A stretch of 64,000 nt of DNA from Axinella damicornis (taxonomy: Eukaryota > Porifera > Demospongiae > Axinellida > Axinellidae), in contig OZ007515.1 of assembly GCA_963931865.1 (NCBI GenBank), forward strand, positions 9,096,685 to 9,160,684, written 5' to 3'. Below are positions 42,214 through 53,000 of the stretch, in pieces. Every line of letters starts with the position of its first letter. Positions within the stretch are counted from its first letter, which is position 1. The translations under genes were made by a program, and so were the position numbers. Under the pieces are notes generated by a model. It ran no database searches, had not been told where the DNA came from, and worked only from the letters and a program-made list of their open reading frames with translations.

Positions 42214-45200
42214 ATGGAGCGGTGGAGAGGGATGGTGGCTTTAGTAACTGGAGCTTCCTCTGGCATTGGCTATGCAATTGCAAAACAGCTAACAGAAGTT
42301 GGAATGAACGTAATTGGATGTGCTAGAAACATTGCTGATATTGAGGTTAGTTTAGCTGTTACGCAACTAACCAACTCTAGGGTGGTTTAGCTAGCTAACT
42401 CGCTTTTCATTTCATGTGGTTTGGTCCTGGTCCAGTGATCAATGGTGTCCGACAATTGGTAATTCACTCTATGTGGTACACCAAGATGGTGGCACAAGCT
42501 TTAGTGTGCGGAAATGCCACCACAATATGATATCAATACATCCTATTACAGTATCGATAAATATTATAGCTAGCTATCAAAATATCATGCAACTTTTTAA
42601 TTTCAATTTCTATCCGAAACTGCATCACTTGTTTGTTTGCTATAGCTAAGTGAACCCGAACCTCTTTCATACGTTCCTCACTCTGACCTGTCCTTCAGCT
42701 TACTATAATGTATCGCAATACGTCAATATATCGAAATACATCAACTTGAAGTGATAGCTACAGCAAGCCACAATATTGATGCAGCTCTACTTGACAAGTC
42801 AGTATTGTCAAGGAAATATAACTATTCACGTAGCCAAGACGCTAAGTCCCTTCATACCGTAGATCGGGAAATTTTCGTGTGAAATATATTTCGCCTGTTG
42901 AATTTTTTCGTTGCTCCAGCACACTGACGAACATTAAACCACGCGAAAATTTCATTCACACGGTATGCGTACGCGTGCACATTCCCAGGACCGGATACCA
43001 TGTCGCCATTGCATGGAGAGGAGCTGGAGTGTCAGCGCAAGCGAGGGAATGTAGCAGACACCCATGCCATAGAGAGGGAACTGCCATTGGCTCGAAAGAT
43101 TTCACCTGTCTGTCTCAGTCCGCGGTTACAACTGCCTTCAGAAGTTCGCGGTTCCGCGATCATGTGCTTGGGCTGTAGAGAAGAGCTCAGTGATCTTCCA
43201 GGATCGGAAACACCATTGACAGGTTTCAGGTAGCGCAGCAGAGCCATAGTTGTACTTTGATTCAACACTCGAATGAAAACTCACGTGTGAAGTCATCGAT
43301 GTTGAGAAAATGTCGTGTTTTTAATTTTCGTCGTTATGTAGTATCGATGAACAGCAAAAATTTCCCGATCTACGGTATAAGAGCTAGATTACAAAGAATG
43401 AAGCCTTTTTTGTAGGTCATGCTACTCTGGCCATGCTACTCTGGCCATGTTCACATTAGCATCATTGCTACATACATGCAGTTATTGGCCAAGCAGTTGA
43501 GCGTAGCTCCTGGCAGGCTGGTAGCCATCAAGTGTGATGTAAGGAAGGAGGAAGAAGTTATCACCATGTTTGATGAGATCAAGACAAAGTTTGGAGGAAT
43601 TGACCTGTGCATCAACAACGCAGGGTTGGCACATGATGCTTCCCTGTTAACAGGAGCTACGCATGAATGGAGAGATATGATGGAGGTTTGTGTAGTGCAT
43701 TATGCATTTTCTCAAAGTCATGATGCTAAATGGGTCACTTAAAAAAGGGAGGTCAGGACACAGGTCCATGGGCATGGACATTCTCCCTACATGCATTATT
43801 GCATACTGCAGGAGATCAACACCTGGATGGTGGGAATTAAGATCTGGTTATTGATTTCAGACTTGTTTCTGATCTCTTTGCCCTTTGTACTTGCAGGTGA
43901 ACGTTATTGGAGTGTTAATATGCTGCAGAGAATTTGTCAAACAGCTCAGAAGTAGAGGAGTAGATGTGGGCCACATTGTACTTATCAACAGGTGGTTTAT
44001 GCATCAGTAGAAATCAAGTAGTTCTAGGGTTTGTACACGTTTGGTATGCTATGCAGAGAAAATCAAATACTGAATATTCTGTATTTGATTTTCTCTGCTT
44101 AGCATACCAAACACATGTACAAACTCTAGAACTAACTACTACTGTGTCATAATAGTTCTTGTCAATCACTGTTGCCTTGTCATCCTGTAGTCATTCATGT
44201 CTGCACTACATAGTTTCTGATTACTGGACTCCGACCAATTCCATTTTACAGTACATCCGGGCATCGCGTCTATAGCTCAACTCCCAATACCCACTTTTAC
44301 ACCGCTACAAAGTATGCTATCACTGCAATAACGGAAGGACTACGACAAGAACTCAGGGATATGGAATCCAATATCAAAGTTACTGTGAGTTGGCTATAAT
44401 CAGATTATCTAGGTGACCAACAATGGCTAGTGCATGCTATCAATACCCTGATACCCAATGAGTACCGTGATTCCCAATGAATCCAATCAGTATTGTGATA
44501 CCAATATGCAAGTATATAGCAACAAGTATTAGTTATAGCATGGCTGTATTTATAACCACATACCGTACATCACAGCCCAGGTTGCCATACTATAACCAAT
44601 TTATTGCATACACCTGATTGGATGCTGCTTCGTGATGTGTGTTGCTAAGTGATGATGTCACAGCTGTGCCATATGCCAGGTATTGGGACTCCTGATCCTT
44701 TGAACTTGTAGGGTAGCTATTATGCAATAAGTTGTGTAATGTTCTTGAGACATCAAAAAGCACAAAATTGCATGACCACAATTCAGAGTAACAAGAGGAG
44801 TGCGATGTCTTCAATTGTGCTGTAATGTTAAATTTTGGTCTCATGCATGTTGCCAATACGTCTACTAAATTGTGATACATAACGGATATGGTGATATGCA
44901 AACCTTCCCAATAACTGTGGCATACTCTCTGATTCAAGTCATTGCAAGCCATGGTACTACATGTCAAACCACACGGTACCCTAAACATGTAAGAATGTAT
45001 GGGACCGATATGGAAATCAGAGAATGCGGTAGCATTCAGGGCTATATAGCCAAGGAATTTTTATGCACTAGCAGGACAACTACCAAAGCCACAAACCCCC
45101 AAACTGAGTATGCAGACTGAGTGGTACTGCCTAGCCAGGGGCGGTGGCACGTATTTACAATTGGAGGGGCAAGATATATTACACGCTGCCGGAGACAATG

Positions 45201-47879
45201 CATAGAGGTGTGTAGCGTCGATCAGTCCACGCAAAGCGCAGAAATTTTTTTTCGTCTTCACTATCAGGATGGGCTCTCGGGCACCTTTGTGCTTTTTGCA
45301 CTGCAAGTTTCAGATGTACGAGGATTGCAGGTCCCGGGGCCGCCATGTGCTTCTTTCTTGCTCAGATTTCGCTCACAAACGTAATACGTATGTACACGGG
45401 TATACTAGATTGCGGTCTCGTTCCCAAGCCGTTCGGTTTTAGCTAGCCAGCCGCTGGCTACGTCAATAGCTGGACTTGCGCCAGATCAGCAACTCGATTC
45501 GCGTACATCGTACGTACACAAGGTTAGCCGAGTCAGCCTAGTACTAAGTATAGGGCAGCCGTTGGCTGTTTAATAGTAGCTAGCTGCTAGGAGTTCCGAG
45601 TTAGGGGGGGGGGGGGGGGGGGGGGGGGCGATGCCCCCCCTAAATGTTTTTTTGGGGGGCGCTTGCCCCCCCTGTGCCGCCGCCCCTCCTAGCAGTTCAT
45701 AAAAACACTCACAAATGTACGTTAGAGTATGCAGAAGTTGACATGTTTTTTTTCGAGAGGTGGAATATGTCATGCCATCACTACCTCCTTTTAATTAACT
45801 TTTCAGAGAAAACGTTTAGACTTTAGCGGCTGAGACAGGAATACTACTAGCATAATATGTGTGAGTGCATGGATATTACCTGCTCGCATGGAGTTAAGTA
45901 ATCGATCTGTTTGTCTGTGTGTCGGTTGGTACTAGTCATCAACGTTTTGGGTAGTCAGCTACATCAAATCTTGGAAGTCATCTTTCTTCTCATAGCAATA
46001 ATTATAAGTTCTTGTGCTTGAAAATGCTACAGTAGTTCAGTACGAAACTTGCATGTTTGCAATCATGTCCTAAGGCGTATTTACACTCAAAGAATGTTCA
46101 TATCATTTGGCTCACAGGTGTGTTTGTGTACCATAGTTTCACGGGAAAACGTAAACTTTCACTTTAACAAGTGTGTATTTGTATATTATGTATTTATCTG
46201 TACTCTTGACATATGGGTCCCCCGGCCTTCCATTGTCATTAAAATTTATATATATATATATATATATAACGTACGAAACATTGCATTCATTTCCGGACGT
46301 CGTACCGTAAATCTCCGCCGTGCGCGAGAGTCTAGCACCGAGACTATGGCGACAAAAGACACAGATCGATTGTGACCTACCTACCTCTGTACCTCCCCAG
46401 TGGCGACAGCAAAGACAAACACCGCTGGTGGTCCTACCTATTCATTGACCTCAGAGCTGTAGCTGCGTGTACGTGTCCTGCAGAGCACAATCATCATTGG
46501 TGTGCTGGACCAGTGTGCAGCATGCGTAGCTATAGGTTTTGTGTTACCGGCTATAATTATCGCCGCTAGACTGCTTCAGCTAGCCTCACTCTGTGTTGTG
46601 CATATGCGACAGTGTACTTTTGGTGTGATATTCTGTGGCCTGAGCTGTTCTCAGTAGTCACATTGATTCTGATGACAGTCGTGCGTATGTTACTTACGTG
46701 CATTTGCGATTCCTGACTACTGGTAGTATTCTTGCACGTGCGCAGTATAACTAAGGAAACCTAGGGCACAAAAAGAGTTGGTGTCATCATTTTTGGTTTC
46801 GGAGAAATATCGCTACGTACAACTGTTCCACATAGCTAATTTTGCACATGCACTCGCTCACGCTCGCCCCACAATGTTCCACTAGTAATTATGATAACAT
46901 TAAATTTTTGCATGACTTTCAGTCCATATCTCCAGGACTTGTGCGTACAAACTTCTTAGGCAAACTGGCAAGAATGGATGATGTGGATGAGGGAAAGAAA
47001 TTACTTGACAGTTTCTGTGACGAGGTAAACTATTAATTCTGCTATGATGTTGAAGTTAATCACTTATAATACCTCCATAACAGGTTATGGATCCAGAAGA
47101 TATTGCTAGTGTGGTAATCTATGCCCTTTCTACTCCTCAACGAATGCAGGTATGCTAGCAATCTACGTACATAACTACCAAGAGTAGGACACAGATACCT
47201 TAAGTTAAGGTCACTATTATTTGCGGGTATTAATTTTTTAAAAATCGCTTAATTTTGAACCCGCAAACAATAGAACGTCACACGTATATGTGTATTAATT
47301 GGAGCAAGTCGTAAGCTAGCGCCTATGCGTATATGAAGCGATCTGAGAAGGAGGTTAGCTGTATAGTAAGTATCAGAGGCTATCTACGAGGTGAGAGCAA
47401 GATCTGGGACATCATACCGAAGGTGAGTTTGTCCTACCTGTTGCACTAGCCGTTACCAGCTACCGAGTAACCAAAATACTTTAGGGTCACCAGTTCTCTA
47501 AACCTGGTAGCACGTTCCTCCTGGCTACCAGGGCCAACTCCAACAGAACCTCTGTACGGATCTGGAGAAACATGCAGCCATGATCATACATTCATTGCAA
47601 TTTCAATGAGTAGTATAATTAAAGTGTCTGAGCTAATAGCAATTCACTGTGCATTCGTTCAGCGGCAAGTGCCTTATAGTTAGGCCATTGCAACAAGTAG
47701 GGCAAACTCACTTCAGAATGATGTCTCAGGGACAGGTCTTACTCTCACCTTGTGTATTATAGACTCCACTAGTACATACCGTAACGAGCTATGTATATCT
47801 TATGGCTTGCTTCAATTAACTGACATCACATTTATACTGCCAATATTATTGTTTGCAGGTTCAAATATTAGATTGGTGA
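42214..47879 (+). CDS. DHRS11-like short-chain dehydrogenase/reductase
   Basis: Seven exons: 42214-42345, 43482-43685, 43897-43991, 44252-44384, 46923-47024, 47084-47149, 47859-47879, giving 250 residues; human DHRS11 has 260. The start MERWRGMVALVTGASSGIG matches the human MERWR start and holds the TGxxxGxG cofactor loop. GCARN follows the second strand, NNAGLA is the SDR stabilising motif, and the active site shows Ser in INSTSGHRV and YTATK (YxxxK). SISPGLVRTNF fits the substrate-side loop. The C-terminus is short (MQVQILDW against a longer human tail). DHRS11 is a cytosolic NADPH-dependent reductase of steroids and other carbonyls. Introns carry a Tc1-like MITE, a long hairpin and a CAGTGGCGG-family transposon. 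Intron 1 uses a slightly unusual donor, GTTAGT. Confidence 0.93.
42855..43377. mobile_element. MITE in DHRS11 intron 1
   Basis: TACCGTAGATCGGGAAATTTT at the left and AAATTTCCCGATCTACGGTA at the right are near-perfect terminal inverted repeats, flanked by TA, as in Tc1/mariner-type MITEs. No transposase. Confidence 0.85.
44003..44145. ncRNA. Long near-perfect hairpin in DHRS11 intron 3 (possible pre-miRNA or MITE)
   Basis: Arms of about 68 bases pair almost throughout: TTTGGTATGCT, then GCAGAGAAAATCAAATAC on the left and GTATTTGATTTTCTCTGC, AGCATACCAAA on the right, with outer GTAGTTCTAG and CTAGAACTAAC. There are a few mismatches and a tiny loop. Sponge microRNA precursors can be long hairpins, but a short palindromic MITE is equally possible. 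Confidence 0.5.
45135..45687. mobile_element. Non-autonomous DNA transposon, CAGTGGCGG family, copy C
   Basis: Starts CCAGGGGCGGTGGCAC and ends GTGCCGCCGCCCCT, flanked by CCTAG on both sides (45130-45134 and 45688-45692). The interior is homologous to copy A in reverse orientation (GCACTGCAAGTTTC, GATGTACGAGGATTGCAGG). It lies in DHRS11 intron 4 and contains a 25-G tract (45604-45628). Confidence 0.85.
46346..46569 (+). other. Candidate nested gene start in DHRS11 intron 4
   Basis: After a CpG-bearing leader, ATG 46346 opens MATKDTDRL and a stop. A very short intron (46372-46401, GT-AG) would join it to a frame reading GDSKDKHRWWSYLFIDLR. The combined start looks protein-like, but a 30-base intron is unusual, I recognise no family, and no later exons were found. 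Confidence 0.2.
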
Positions 47880-49822
47880 CCAGTAATCATTAACAGATGG
47901 TGGGTGACTGATAGGCCTTTTCTGTCATTGGCTTGTAATAGCCATTGATCACGTCCAGTGTCTTTGGCTACGATGGGTTGGTGCATGCTGCTGGATATGT
48001 TATAGTTAGACTATGGCCTTGGCAAGGAGTGGTTTATGGGAAATAACCATGAGAGGCTAGACCACAAGGTGCAGCGGAGTGGTCTAAATGAACAGCCTCG
48101 AGTGGGATTCCCATAAACCACAAAAGGGAACTGGCTTGTACTATAGCTAGCTGAATTAGAGATCCTTGCACGCTCCAACACTCCGGAATGTGCTGAGCCA
48201 TGGTCTTACATAGACTAGTTTCCATAAACTAATTTCCATAAACACTGAGTCATCATGCTCTAATTTCTATAAACCCTCAGCTGCAGCTGTTGCATGGCTG
48301 CATGGCTTCAGAATATAATCCACAGATGGTACCTCCTACGGGCCGTCTATATTCGGTGAACTGGACTCGGGACTGGACTGTGGGACTGGACTCACAGAAA
48401 GTTGCACTCGTCATTTCTGAAGGCCAGAGAACAGGAAATTGAGGAACGGCACTATATAGTATAGCTGCCACCGTAGATAATAGCTTACCAAGTACGCGAG
48501 GTGTACCAACACAGCTGTCACCATGTAGACAGCCTGTCGTGGTCCTACCATGCAAAACCAGCTCGACTTTGTTTCGGTGCGAATTTGTCCATGATCTGAC
48601 GACAACTTCGAGGAACACATGGCGGTCATTGCTAGCAAACTCTTGTATACCAAGTGGTACAACCATTTTGCAGCTTCTTGAACTGTTTCTGCCAAGTTTG
48701 GCTGGCACTTCCGTTATGCCTGCCTGTGCTGTAGGCCTATATTTATTCATTGTTCTTGTCCCCATATACCATTTCAGTCTGCGGAACGAGCCGGTTCAGT
48801 GCATCGTTGGCGCACGCGCTCTGACAGAAAGGGCTGCTGGAACGGCTGATATCGGTGGTCGTCATGGTCGGCTATCCCCGAATGCCATTCATGTCATGTA
48901 AGTATTTTAGTAGCGTTTGATGCTTCAAAATGATGAGCGCAAGTTTCTGTGAGTCCAGTCCCGAGTCCAGTCCACCGAATATAGACGGCCCCTCCTACGC
49001 ACAATATATATTTGAAAGTTACCCTTATGGTGTGTTATTATAACCATACTAGAGGTCATTTTCAACCTCTAGAACCCTAGCAATATAAACCTTAATTTTA
49101 ATTTGCTGGGGTTGTTGGGGCTCAAAAACTACCCCCAGAGGTACTAGTTTCAAGCACCCTAACAAACATACAATGAAGTCCTTGGGCAAGCCTACAGGTT
49201 TCAAAGTACGTATTTATGTATGCCAGAAATACAATCGAATGCCTACCAAGGGCTTTCTACAATCATGTAGCCAAGCCCAGACACCGCCATGTATTTTTCA
49301 CCACTTGGGTGACCATCCACCTCCCTCGAGCTGCATGTCCCACCCTTTCAGGATACTCATGCAGAACCTAGCTGTCTCCCAAGGACGAAGTGCCATCAGC
49401 AAGCTAGCTGAAAGTTTGAAATGCATTGGGCAAAAAAACCATGTGTGACAAGAGAACCTGGAGTTAAATCAATCTGAATCATGAGTTTAAAATCTGGTTT
49501 GGTAGATGCTATGACGTTGATACTTTCTAACTTCATCACTACAGATTCATGATGTGATTGTGAGGCCTACACATCAGTCCTAAAGTATGATGTTGTACAT
49601 GCTGAACACGATTATTGTTTAGTCATTATAGTATAGTATAGTAGAATGCAACTGTGAGTATTATGATCTTAATGGGGAGATTACACCACAAATTTACAAA
49701 AGGCACACCACACTAATGTTATACCGTAAAATCATGGATGTGGTATCCTGCACAAGACTCAAATGAATGCCACAGTCAAAGAAATTCTACAGTAAAGAAT
49801 ACAACACAATATATACACTAAG
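47880..49822. other. Intergenic region between DHRS11 and the NRPS-PKS 3' exon
   Basis: DHRS11 (plus) and the NRPS-PKS (minus) converge here. Apart from the hAT-like foldback at 48340-48990, nothing is recognised. The minus-strand gene's 3' UTR should lie just left of 49823. Confidence 0.5.
48340..48990. mobile_element. hAT-like non-autonomous transposon
   Basis: GGGCCGTCTATATTCGGTG at the left and CACCGAATATAGACGGCC at the right are inverted repeats that continue into TGGACTCGGGACTGGACT and its complement. An 8-base target duplication CCTCCTAC flanks the element (48332-48339 and 48991-48998), as expected for hAT. The internal frame at 48539-48901 shows no transposase motif. Confidence 0.88.
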
Positions 49823-50059
49823 CTAGTGGTGTACAGCTACTCTAGACCATATTATGTCCAAATGTTCGTTCCTAGTATTAATACAAACTGAACCATCACA
49901 TGTTTTGACAAACACATCCAACACTACCACACTGAAGTCACTCTTACCAAATGATGATACAATAGACAACTCTAACACTCCAGGGTCTCTTTGCAATGCA
50001 AACATCCCAGAAGAATTCAGCCAAGCTAGAATGGTATCCTTGTGTGGCTTCAATGTCTC
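49823..50059 (-). CDS. Last exon of the NRPS-PKS gene (lipocalin-like tail)
   Basis: After the acceptor TTCCCTTACAG the frame reads ETLKPHKDTILAWLNSSGMF, continues through LELSIVSSFGKSDFSVVVLD and ends IIWSRVAVHH and stop. It joins in phase 0 to the donor TTG/GTGAGC at 52643 of the giant exon. Together with GMWKLKSF and LVFSADDHYTCM from that exon, the alternating strands resemble a lipocalin-like domain (GxW start). If the donor were not used, the giant frame would stop at 52611 after a short intron-coded end, cutting this domain in half. Confidence 0.65.
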   Translation of the reverse strand, partial: ETLKPHKDTILAWLNSSGMFALQRDPGVLELSIVSSFGKSDFSVVVLDVFVKTCDGSVCINTRNEHLDIIWSRVAVHH

Positions 50060-53000
50060 CTGTAAGGGAATGCAAAAGATTTGTATCAAGGTGTGTGCTG
50101 CCCACTCTCTACTTCAGCCAACTATGTATTACATGTACAAGGCTACAAGCATTAATATCTTCCATAAGACGTCAGGCAGACAGAGACAGAGTGGCTTGAC
50201 AGCTGACTAAAGGGAAGCTAACGAGGACAGCTAGAGCAGCTGATATGAGTCCCTCCAGGAGACATGCAACTACCAGAATGGAAGTGAAGCATGGAAGCAT
50301 GACTCTCCTTTCGCATTACAGGTGATTAACGTGTCTTGCTACGTGATAGATTAACACCTATTATTCTCACAGGTTGGAATGTTTTGGCCTATTATTCCAG
50401 CGTGAAAGGCCTACATGTAATTGGGTCATACTATTTGGCTTTGCTCATGTACTCCGTAATAAGCATTACCAGAGGAGGTTGGAGACAGTCATGTGATCTA
50501 CGTGTGTAGGCTAATTTATATGGAGGTTTACTATACCGAATTGTGTCTCGGTAGTCTTTAATTACAAGTATCTCAACAAACTTGACCATTCGAAAGCTCC
50601 AGTAGAGTAGATTCCAAATATGCCGTCAACCCTGTTCAACCCTGGGTCACTTACTCTGTACAGCCTCTTGAAGGATCGGCCGCGCAGGATGGCACACTCC
50701 TGGTACTCCAACAGGAAGCCTTTCCAACCTGAAGCGTCTTCAACGTACTCCTACCTTTCCAACTCCCCAACTGTAGCTTCACTTCTCATTGGCAATTTAC
50801 GTTTTCCCTCGGTCCCAGGCCATATTGATTTGGGAACGAGGCTGGCGAGGTTAGGAACATAAAACATGCAATTGTTAATAATTATTTCAGTTCAAGCGCA
50901 GCGCATAGTCATGTGCACAGAAAATGTGTCCAACCTCCTCTGAAACAGCACCATATACAAGAACAGATAGATGACAGGATTACCAGTGTTGAGCAATAAC
51001 TCTGGTCACTGCTATACATACTCAGGGATGGCCTTGGTGACTATTTTATGAATGGAGATATACTGGCAATAAATGAAAATTATGCTATGTATACAAAACC
51101 AAGGCTGCACTTTGAATAATGTCTAGCAGTTTACTAATAAAAATAGTAACCTAATTAGAATCAGGAAAGAAATCGACAACTTTGTATCTTTTGATGTGGC
51201 TCAGAAAATATCTGCACACAAACTCCGGATTGAAGCTATAGAGGCAATTCTTGATCACTGACACTTACACATGTACTCAGGTGAACTACGGCACTAGTCA
51301 TGTTCAATTTTTGATACAGGTATGTACACTGTCATTAATATTGGTTAACTACAAGGAATCAGATGAAGTATGATTATACCAGTTATATGCACATTACCAT
51401 GGAAAACCCATATGGGGTGTGGCTAGTAATTACGGCCCACATCAATCATCCCAATATTGTCATCGAAAGTGGAAGTGAAGGCAACTTTTGTCCACGAGCA
51501 AATGTTCAGCTGATGGTACTGTACTATACATGGAACAACACCAACAACACTTCTGCTGGACGCCGAACATCATCAACATTGAATAGCGTTACAACACAAA
51601 GCATGCTCATAAACAAGCATCAACAGTGAACTCACTTCCATTTAGCAAATTTGCAACTGTCTATTCATGCTCAATTTCCCAAGCCATATATCCTAAGTTA
51701 AGCGTTCTTCTGCTCCACCTTGGCTCCAACGCTTTCCATGTACACAACTGGCAGCATACAGTGTAGAGGTCAAGCACATATAGCTGTTCGAAATCCACAC
51801 AGGAGTGGCACCACAGTCACACAAGCAACTACCAAAGATATTGGCTACAGCTATCATCCAGAGAGAGACACTGGTAGACTACCACTCTGCTCATTTATTA
51901 CGCTACCATTATCTTTCTCGATACAATTATTTCCGCACACTATATAATTATTTCCACACATTGTGTAACGCACAATAGATCGACCCACACCTTAATGCAT
52001 GCACCTGAGTAATTAAAAGGGAAACAGAACAAGGGGAGGCCAGAACGTTGCCAACACTCGCATACATGTTAGCCAAAGGCAGCTGAGTGAGTGTGAGTGC
52101 AGTAGCTACAATGCATGCTAAGCTGGCTTATGACCTCTATCTACTCTACATCCATTATTGCTGCTGTACCGTTTCTGACTTGATGATTGTATGCATGACA
52201 GCTCCTACAATACGCTCACTTGGTCTTATCCCACTGTATTGGACTAGCAATATTATTAAGATGCAGCAACCTTTGAGGATGTATCTGAGTTCACTGAGCA
52301 TTCCCTAGGGACAGCAGTCGTTCAAGGCAATACAGACTAATGTGTTGATAAAAGCAGCAGTTCACCATCACTTTACTTTGGTATTATTGTCAATCTCAGT
52401 TAAGCACATCAGATTGTGTGGAGTAGAGCTGGAAGCCATTTAATATTAACACATTACTGAACAATGTGAATTTGTTGTCATGGCAACAACTGAGGCAACA
52501 GCTGAGAAGTTTTCTGGCAGACAATAAATATACAGAGTCAGTGGTTACTAATACCTATGCCTTAGTCGGCCTACAATTCCTAATTAAATCTTGTGGCATT
52601 CTTTCACTGGTTATAAGAAAACAACAATATATATATTGCTCACCAATTTCATTTGAAGATGTGGAACCATGCATGTGTAGTGGTCATCGGCAGAAAACAC
52701 TAGATGACTTTGTTGTCTAAGAATGCGACTGTCGTCTTCATTCAGCTTCAAACATTCACCCAAGTGCACTGACAGACAGAACGACTTTAGCTTCCACATG
52801 CCAAGAACATCGTGTTTTAATCGAATTGGAATACCACCTGAAAGTTTAACGATGAGCTCGGGATACAACGCTTCTACCATGTGATGACAATTGATGGCAG
52901 CAATACATGTAGCATGTCCACCAGGAATTTTCATCACTTTCAAGTCTTTTGAGGTACACCATGGTGTCCATGATTCTGGCTTTTGAAGACTTAGGATGTG

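Noticed and set aside
48539..48901. 120-residue frame as a gene
   Set aside because: It lies wholly within a hAT-like foldback element and shows no transposase or other domain signature.
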